Source of the DNA: a virus
Direction: 5' to 3' (one strand)
DNA length: 42,839 nt
IMG/VR virus record: IMGVR_UViG_3300034050_000139
Span: 1 to 42,839 of that record
Shown: positions 39,128 through 42,839 of the stretch, piece by piece
How positions within the stretch are numbered: position 1 is the stretch's first letter
Layout: every line of letters starts with the position of its first letter
Made by a program: the position numbers and the translations under genes
Notes under the pieces: generated by a model
Seen by the model: the letters and a program-made list of their open reading frames with translations, nothing else
What the model was told of the DNA's origin: nothing
Database searches by the model: none

Positions 39128-39300
39128 GCGCAGGAAAGGGGGATTCACCGCGCCCGGTGAACGCAAAGACCTACGGTGAAAACTACGACAACATATTCAG
39201 AAAGTGGCAAACTACACCAAAGACAACGGATTCAGAATCATCGCAGGAAGACCAAGACACAAACCTTGGGAGCAACGAGTTACCGCCACATTTCGACTGA
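39124..39300 (+). CDS. Conserved small phage protein of the GKGDSPRPVN family, 58 aa
   Basis: The start MSAGKGDSPRPVNAKTYGEN and YDNIFRKW are the signature of a common small phage protein of unknown function. After about residue 28 the sequence becomes Thr/Ser/Asp-rich and looks unconstrained, exactly where the next gene overlaps it in another frame. The start overlaps the stop of the upstream gene. Confidence 0.7.
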   Translation: MSAGKGDSPRPVNAKTYGENYDNIFRKWQTTPKTTDSESSQEDQDTNLGSNELPPHFD

Positions 39301-39491
39301 CCTACGAGACTTACCAGCGAATCCAGCGGCTTGCAAAGAGGGAAAGAATTATTCCATCAAAAGCACTGGAATTGCTGGTAAGGACGGCGGAATCAGAGAA
39401 GATTGAGCCGACGCAAGTAGTGGACTACACCAAGATCCACCACAAGAGCAGTTATTCCTGTTCAAACATTTTAGACAAGCACTTCAAATGA
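39204..39491 (+). CDS. Ribbon-helix-helix-like small protein, 95 aa, probable GTG start
   Basis: The stretch QRVTATFRLTYETYQRIQRL followed by AKRERIIPSKALELLVR (residues ~25-60) fits a beta strand plus two helices like MetJ/Arc-type ribbon-helix-helix DNA-binding proteins. No ATG exists in frame before it, so GTG 39204 is the likely start. It overlaps the 58-aa gene by 97 nt in another frame. The 3' end overlaps the helicase-loader gene. The exact start is uncertain. Confidence 0.62.
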   Translation: MANYTKDNGFRIIAGRPRHKPWEQRVTATFRLTYETYQRIQRLAKRERIIPSKALELLVRTAESEKIEPTQVVDYTKIHHKSSYSCSNILDKHFK

Positions 39492-40075
39492 AACTGTTAA
39501 AAGGATTCCCTAGCCGCTACAAGGATGCCCCTGAGGCCACCGGAGACGACTGGTGGGCACATTACCGCCTAGCCCTCGCCACGGTCGATTCTGGAGGCAT
39601 TGTGGTGATGTATGGGGCGCACGGGACGGGCAAGACGCGAATGGCTTGGGAAGTTGCCCGAAAATGCACGCCTAAAGACGCAACGGTGAGTATCGCAGGC
39701 GTTGGATGGACTACCGCCAAGCGTGACAGGCCAGCGATCTACACTACGGCTGTTGGGTTATTCCGCGACATTCGGGGGACATACTCGAAAGATGCGGACG
39801 CCTCCGAGGCGCAAGTAATCAAGAATCACACGGATGCCGGGTTGCTGGTCATTGACGAAATGCAAGAGCGTGGGAAGACTGAGTTTGAGGACAGGGAACT
39901 GACCTCGATTATTGACGAGAGATACGCTCACGAAAGGCCGACGATCCTGATTACGAACTACACAAGGGAGAAGCTGGCAGCGTCACTTTCACCCGCTGTC
40001 CTAGACCGGATTCGTGAGAATGGATGCGGACTCAATTTTAACTGGACAAGCTTCAGGAAACAGGGCAGTATCTGA
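39488..40075 (+). CDS. DnaC-like helicase loader ATPase, 195 aa
   Basis: AAA+ ATPase with Walker A GAHGTGKT (residues 43-50), Walker B GLLVIDEMQ (D123, E124), a sensor-like TILITNYTREKL and the closing PAVLDRIRENGCGLNF with a possible arginine finger, all typical of DnaC/IstB-type loaders. It should place a replicative helicase, here presumably that of the host because no helicase gene is seen. It is the last gene of the plus-strand block; a convergent hairpin-rich gap follows. Confidence 0.85.
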   Translation: MKLLKGFPSRYKDAPEATGDDWWAHYRLALATVDSGGIVVMYGAHGTGKTRMAWEVARKCTPKDATVSIAGVGWTTAKRDRPAIYTTAVGLFRDIRGTYSKDADASEAQVIKNHTDAGLLVIDEMQERGKTEFEDRELTSIIDERYAHERPTILITNYTREKLAASLSPAVLDRIRENGCGLNFNWTSFRKQGSI

Positions 40076-40133
40076 CTCACGCCCCACAAGCCTCTCAACG
40101 ATGCTCAAACCATATCGTGAATTAACACGTGAA

Positions 40134-40151
40134 CCCCTAGGACGCTAGGGG
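40134..40151. terminator. Hairpin in the convergent gap, possible terminator of the plus block
   Basis: CCCCTAG (40134-40140) pairs perfectly with CTAGGGG (40145-40151) around the loop GACG. It lies about 60 nt after the stop of the helicase-loader gene. The sequence after it (TAGGGGATTTCTTG) has only a short T-rich stretch, so termination is plausible but not strong. Confidence 0.5.
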
Positions 40152-40230
40152 GTAGGGGATTTCTTGTTCGTGAGGCGTCCCGCTTGGCCCGTCGGGATCA
40201 CCCTTTCACGAGCAAACCGGGACGGATTCC

Positions 40231-40247
40231 AACTCCAGCCCGGAGTT
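40231..40247. terminator. Second hairpin in the convergent gap
   Basis: AACTCC (40231-40236) pairs with GGAGTT (40242-40247) around AGCCC. A further possible stem, TCGTGA with TCACGA, encloses a TCCCG/CGGGA stem upstream (about 40168-40212). These stacked inverted repeats between converging gene blocks probably stop transcription from both sides. T-runs are weak, hence modest confidence. Confidence 0.4.
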
Positions 40248-40266
40248 AACGGGCCTTCACTTTCTG

Positions 40267-40503
40267 TCAAGCCTTGCGGTAAAGCGTGCAACGGTTACCG
40301 TTAACACAGAACGGCCTTTTCAACAAGTCTCCATTGCTCACCATTCGCTTTAGTTTTGCTTCAGCGGAGGATCTGGATGCCCCGCCGCCTAATTGAAGAA
40401 ACTCTTCACAGGTAAACTCGTCTTCTTGTCGAGGCGGTTCGACTGATTGGGCAATCGCCCATTCTAAGCTACTCAATGCCTTTTCCGTTTTTGTGTTTTT
40501 CAT
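40267..40503 (-). CDS. Small winged-helix-like protein at the end of the lysis block, 78 aa
   Basis: ATG 40501-40503 overlaps the metallophosphoesterase stop; a longer non-ATG start is less likely. The C-terminal part (SSAEAKLKRMVSNGDLLKRP, then FCVNGNRCTLYRKA) has the helix-plus-wing look of a small DNA-binding domain, after an acidic N-terminal half. It may be a regulator. The fold is a guess from pattern. Confidence 0.58.
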   Translation of the reverse strand: MKNTKTEKALSSLEWAIAQSVEPPRQEDEFTCEEFLQLGGGASRSSAEAKLKRMVSNGDLLKRPFCVNGNRCTLYRKA

Positions 40504-41234
40504 AAAATTCCCATTGGTGAGATCCAATCATTGCCCTCCTTGATGACGTGCCATGCGTGCCAAGCACCGGTCTTGTCGTTAATCATGCCGTAGATGAATC
40601 CTTGTCTCCAGCCCATCTTGGAGGAGTAGCGATCAGCGTAGTGCATTTTCTCGATGTCACCGATGCAGCCGGAAGACATGCTCATCCCCCCGTCAGCGTG
40701 AGTTGCAACGTAAGTATCAGGCTTGTGAACGTGTCCGTGGATGCAGCTCCCCCAGTCGGCATGATGGAGCTTGGCGGGGCTCACCATGGATGAACGGAAT
40801 CCGTGCATGAATTTTGGTCCACCTTCCGGTATTTTCAAATACTTACCAACAACGTATGGAATCCACGTAATCTTGCGCTTCTTAAACTCGACTTCGCTTT
40901 GCTTGGCTAGTTCGGCACAATGCTCACGAAGGACTCCGTTGCTGTTGTCTCGTCCGATTTGCCAGATCCGGTCATCGTGATTGCCCAGCGTCAGAATGTT
41001 TGGCTTGTATTCATCCAAGAACTTGATGCCCGCATTGTAGTCCTCAGAGATTCCTCCTGCTCGATCTTCAGGGCTTGCTCCACCGCGCAACGGCGAGAAG
41101 TCCCACAGGTCGCCACCGTGAATGCGGTAATGCGGTTTGAAGTCCTCAGCGAACTTTAGCAGCTTTTTGCGTGATTCATCGTGAATCAAATCGCCATGAG
41201 AGTCGGCACAATAAAGGAAGCGTTTGAATGCCAT
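40500..41234 (-). CDS. Calcineurin-like metallophosphoesterase, 244 aa
   Basis: All metallophosphoesterase motifs are present: ADSHGD (D11, H13), GGDLWD (D42), LGNHDD (N85, H86), FMHGF (H144) and HGHVH (166-170). It hydrolyses phosphoester bonds using two metal ions; the substrate (nucleotide, nucleic acid or protein) is unknown. No signal peptide, so it acts in the cytoplasm. It lies between the amidase and a small gene in the lysis block, an unusual but not unknown position in phages. Confidence 0.88.
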   Translation of the reverse strand: MAFKRFLYCADSHGDLIHDESRKKLLKFAEDFKPHYRIHGGDLWDFSPLRGGASPEDRAGGISEDYNAGIKFLDEYKPNILTLGNHDDRIWQIGRDNSNGVLREHCAELAKQSEVEFKKRKITWIPYVVGKYLKIPEGGPKFMHGFRSSMVSPAKLHHADWGSCIHGHVHKPDTYVATHADGGMSMSSGCIGDIEKMHYADRYSSKMGWRQGFIYGMINDKTGAWHAWHVIKEGNDWISPMGIL

Positions 41235-41245
41235 GTTTTCTTGAG

Positions 41246-41818
41246 TTAGTCTAGATAGCCCATGACTCCGTGAGCGATAGCTCTTGCAATGTCAAGTTTT
41301 TTACTCGTCATCAATGCCCAGTCTTTCGGGCTACTTCCGAAACCAACCTCGCAAATGATCGCTGGACAATGCGTTCCCGAAAGGAATTCTGAGCCGCGAT
41401 CACCTTGGAAGCGTGGTTTTGCTCCTCTGGCTTTTATTTCGCCAACTCCCAAACACATTTCGTCGTGGAGGCTTTTAGCCAAGGCCTTCCCGTTGCTGCT
41501 GCTGCTCCAATACAGCCACTCATGGCCGTTCGCCTTTGGATCATCAGAGGAGTTGAAATGCAACTCAATTGCAATAGTCGCGTTGCACTCCTTTAGCCTT
41601 TTAGCTAACCACCTTTGCGCGGAACCGTAACCGGCCCCTTCATACTTGGAGATTTCAACAGTGTCGACAGCCCTTTTCCCAAGCTCGTCAACGATCATTT
41701 CTCCAAGTTGACGATTGTAGCTCCATTCTGATTCGCCACCTACTGATACCGCTCCACCCTCGATTCGCCCGTTGACGCTGCGAGAATGCCCAATGCAAAT
41801 TGCTACTAGTTGACTCAT
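41246..41818 (-). CDS. Endolysin, N-acetylmuramoyl-L-alanine amidase (Amidase_3 type), 190 aa
   Basis: Zinc and catalytic residues of the Amidase_3 fold are visible: IGHSR (H11), SEWSYNRQL (E31), IELHFNSS (H87) and IICEVGFGSS (E157). It should cut the bond between muramic acid and the peptide stem to release progeny. There is no signal peptide and no added cell-wall-binding domain, so export depends on a holin; the tiny membrane proteins directly upstream are candidates. A single-domain endolysin fits a Gram-negative-type wall. Confidence 0.88.
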   Translation of the reverse strand: MSQLVAICIGHSRSVNGRIEGGAVSVGGESEWSYNRQLGEMIVDELGKRAVDTVEISKYEGAGYGSAQRWLAKRLKECNATIAIELHFNSSDDPKANGHEWLYWSSSSNGKALAKSLHDEMCLGVGEIKARGAKPRFQGDRGSEFLSGTHCPAIICEVGFGSSPKDWALMTSKKLDIARAIAHGVMGYLD

Positions 41819-41819
41819 A

Positions 41820-41915
41820 TTAATATTTCACAAGAATGTAAGCAACCCAAACCAAAGTGAGTGCTACTACGGCAATAATACCTGACCAGAAAGACTGGTC
41901 TTGATAAGGGTCCAT
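41820..41915 (-). CDS. Tiny single-span membrane protein, 31 aa
   Basis: The frame reads MDPYQDQSFWSG and then IIAVVALTLVWVAYILVKY, one clear membrane span with a short N-terminal tail. It ends 1 nt before the amidase ATG. Position between the lipoprotein and the endolysin suggests a lysis role (small holin, antiholin or spanin partner), not proven. Confidence 0.6.
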   Translation of the reverse strand: MDPYQDQSFWSGIIAVVALTLVWVAYILVKY

Positions 41916-41928
41916 ATTGGAATGATGT

Positions 41929-42075
41929 TCACTTAGAAGAATAAGTCACGTAAGCTTTAGCTGCGTTTTCCATATCAAGCGCAAAGTTTCGAGTGCCATC
42001 TGGAGAAACACTCACAGAACAACCTGCGAGTAAAAGAATCGAAGAAATGATTGCAAATATCTCGTTTAGTTTCAT
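41929..42075 (-). CDS. Small lipoprotein in the lysis block, 48 aa
   Basis: MKLNEIFAIISSILLLAGCS is a lipoprotein signal peptide: basic/polar start, hydrophobic core, and an LLAG-C lipobox with the cysteine at residue 19. The mature part is only about 30 residues. Small outer-membrane lipoproteins next to an endolysin are often o-spanins (Rz1-like), but no inner-membrane spanin partner with a long periplasmic helix is visible. Confidence 0.68.
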   Translation of the reverse strand: MKLNEIFAIISSILLLAGCSVSVSPDGTRNFALDMENAAKAYVTYSSK

Positions 42076-42088
42076 AGGTTTTTTTAGT

Positions 42089-42265
42089 TCACCGCTTCTT
42101 AAGAAGTTTCAGCAAAGAAAGCAAGCCAACAATTATTCCGATTGTCAACGATGTCATTCGCATACCCCATTCAAGCTGCTCTTGGAATGATGTCACAAAT
42201 CCAATAGCCGGGGCTACCGTTCCGACTACTCCGTGCAAGAAGTCTCTTCCTTGGTCAGCAGTCAC
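42089..42265 (-). CDS. Holin-like membrane protein, 58 aa, GTG start
   Basis: GTG 42263-42265 overlaps the stop of the gene upstream (GTGA). The protein has two hydrophobic stretches (about residues 12-26, GVVGTVAPAIGFVTS, and 37-54, TSLTIGIIVGLLSLLKLL) and a basic end (LKKR), the plan of a small class II-type holin. It lies two genes ahead of the endolysin. The holin call rests on topology and context. Confidence 0.62.
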   Translation of the reverse strand: MTADQGRDFLHGVVGTVAPAIGFVTSFQEQLEWGMRMTSLTIGIIVGLLSLLKLLKKR

Positions 42266-42414
42266 TTATTGTCGCGTGCCTTAATGAGTCCAATTCCTGC
42301 GGTAACGGCTGCAAACGCGCTCATCAAATCAGGTGCTCCACCCTTGAGGACTTGAATGCCAACATTAGACAATGTGGCGACGATAGTAAGGATTCCCAGT
42401 GCTGTGGTTTTCAT
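42262..42414 (-). CDS. Small two-span membrane protein, 50 aa
   Basis: MKTTALGILTIVATLSNVGI and APDLMSAFAAVTAGIGLIKA give two probable membrane spans with a short loop (KGG). Small proteins of this design are common beside phage holins and may be holin or antiholin. ATG 42412-42414 is used; a longer frame in the same phase runs into the upstream gene and is not credible. Confidence 0.65.
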   Translation of the reverse strand: MKTTALGILTIVATLSNVGIQVLKGGAPDLMSAFAAVTAGIGLIKARDNK

Positions 42415-42430
42415 ATGTTTTTGTGTTAAA

Positions 42431-42748
42431 TTATGCCCACCAGATATTGGGGACATCATCAGAGATTGGTCTTGGGACTTGGACGGGATTGCCGTCTTCA
42501 TCGTCCACGGTCCAGTCGGAAGACCAGTAGATGAACTGCTCGCCACCTGCCGGAATCGGGATGCCGACGAGATCTCGGAATAGCACCCACCATGCTCCAT
42601 CAAACTCTCCCACAACGCACAACGCGTGTTCATGGGACGCGAGATTAGATTGCACCTCGCCATTCTCATCTGGCGAGGAAAAGCCATTGGCGATGCCGAA
42701 CTGCTCCGCGACTGCTTTCGATGGGAAGTTTAGGATGTAGTCGGTCAT
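42431..42748 (-). CDS. Small fibre-associated protein, copy 2 (105 aa)
   Basis: Same length as the copy at 2741-3058 with 93 of 105 residues identical. The changes are concentrated in residues 24-36 and a few surface-type positions, mostly gaining acidic or polar residues. The aromatic core and the end PNIWWA are kept. Its ATG overlaps the stop of a second tail-fibre gene just as in copy 1, so the fibre-plus-accessory pair was duplicated as a unit. Confidence 0.78.
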   Translation of the reverse strand: MTDYILNFPSKAVAEQFGIANGFSSPDENGEVQSNLASHEHALCVVGEFDGAWWVLFRDLVGIPIPAGGEQFIYWSSDWTVDDEDGNPVQVPRPISDDVPNIWWA

Positions 42749-42839
42749 GCTGTGAGTGATTGGAGTTTGTCGTTGGGCAGGCGTTTCTTGTAGTATCTCA
42801 GAGATGCAACACACCCGCACAGGATATTCCCGTTCTTCT
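42713..42839. repeat. Terminal copy of the 127-nt repeat
   Basis: The last 127 bases of the window are identical to 3023-3149. See the first copy. The exact length is typical of an overlap left by k=127 short-read assembly, so the right end is probably an assembly break inside a longer repeat. Confidence 0.93.
42745..42839 (-). CDS. C-terminal fragment of a second tail-fibre gene
   Basis: The minus strand encodes NILCGCVASLRYYKKRLPND and then KLQSLTA and a TGA stop overlapping the next ATG. This is identical to the last ~30 residues of the 407-aa fibre. The rest of the gene lies beyond the window. Confidence 0.85.
   Translation of the reverse strand, partial: KNGNILCGCVASLRYYKKRLPNDKLQSLTA

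Noticed and set aside
40076-40266. tRNA gene in the convergent gap
   Set aside because: Several stems exist but there is no complete cloverleaf with T-loop, D-loop and anticodon arms.
42262-42687. 141-aa minus-strand frame
   Set aside because: Its first two thirds overlap the well-supported 105-aa fibre-associated gene in another frame; only the last 50 residues from ATG 42414 look real.
1-42839. Direct terminal repeats of a finished linear genome
   Set aside because: The right end matches an internal site (3023-3149), not the left end.
1-42839. Temperate lifestyle
   Set aside because: No integrase, excisionase, partition genes or repressor-type HTH with a lysogeny arrangement are visible; only small HTH/RHH-like proteins occur. 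A missing segment could still hide such genes.

Overview
The window is almost a whole genome of a tailed double-stranded DNA phage. A short-tailed (podovirus-like) virion is most likely: there are portal, terminase, scaffold, SU10/DUF5309-type capsid, beta-propeller tail and very large ejection-type proteins, but no tape-measure, sheath or tail-tube genes. There is no integrase, repressor, rRNA, tRNA or host gene. Most genes lack a Shine-Dalgarno sequence and start behind A-rich leaders such as AAAACAAACAAA-ATG. That would suit a Bacteroidota- or Verrucomicrobiota-like host, but it is weak evidence.

Layout. (1) From 26,610 leftwards to base 1, all genes are on the minus strand. In transcription order they are: an orphan adenine/cytosine-N4 DNA methyltransferase, tail proteins (86 aa, 911-aa beta-propeller, collar fibre), a cupin protein, three ejection-type proteins, a 1532-aa virion protein with a zinc-protease motif and an L,D-transpeptidase domain, small and large terminase, portal, a group of small proteins, scaffold, major capsid, decoration protein, a head-tail connector, a tail fibre, a small fibre-associated protein, two further fibre-type proteins, and a gene cut by the window edge. 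The scaffold-capsid-decoration trio lies between two intrinsic terminators and has its own candidate promoter. (2) Bases 26,611-27,544 are a non-coding control region with a run of TTTGA-type operator-like repeats and a strong early promoter. (3) From 27,545 to 40,075 all genes are on the plus strand, mostly small and overlapping (ATGA/GTGA). They include an ERF annealase, a PDDEXK exonuclease, an SSB-like protein with an SSB-type acidic tip, a RuvC-like resolvase, a DnaC-like helicase loader, a protein resembling DnaA domain IV, a DUF5664 protein, an HNH endonuclease and many small unknowns. Four 26-bp iteron-like repeats beside an AT-rich hairpin (28,361-28,608) are the best origin candidate. 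(4) A convergent hairpin-rich gap (40,076-40,266) is followed by minus-strand lysis genes: several tiny membrane proteins, a lipoprotein, an amidase and a metallophosphoesterase, then a second copy of the fibre-associated gene and the end of a second tail-fibre gene.

The genes suggest a phage that recombines by single-strand annealing (exonuclease, ERF, SSB-like, resolvase) and borrows the host replisome: it has a loader and a DnaA-type DNA-binding module but no polymerase, helicase or primase. The two minus-strand blocks become one late operon if the genome is circular or circularly permuted. The last 127 nt of the window exactly repeat 3,023-3,149. This looks like an assembly break inside a duplicated tail-fibre gene rather than a physical end.
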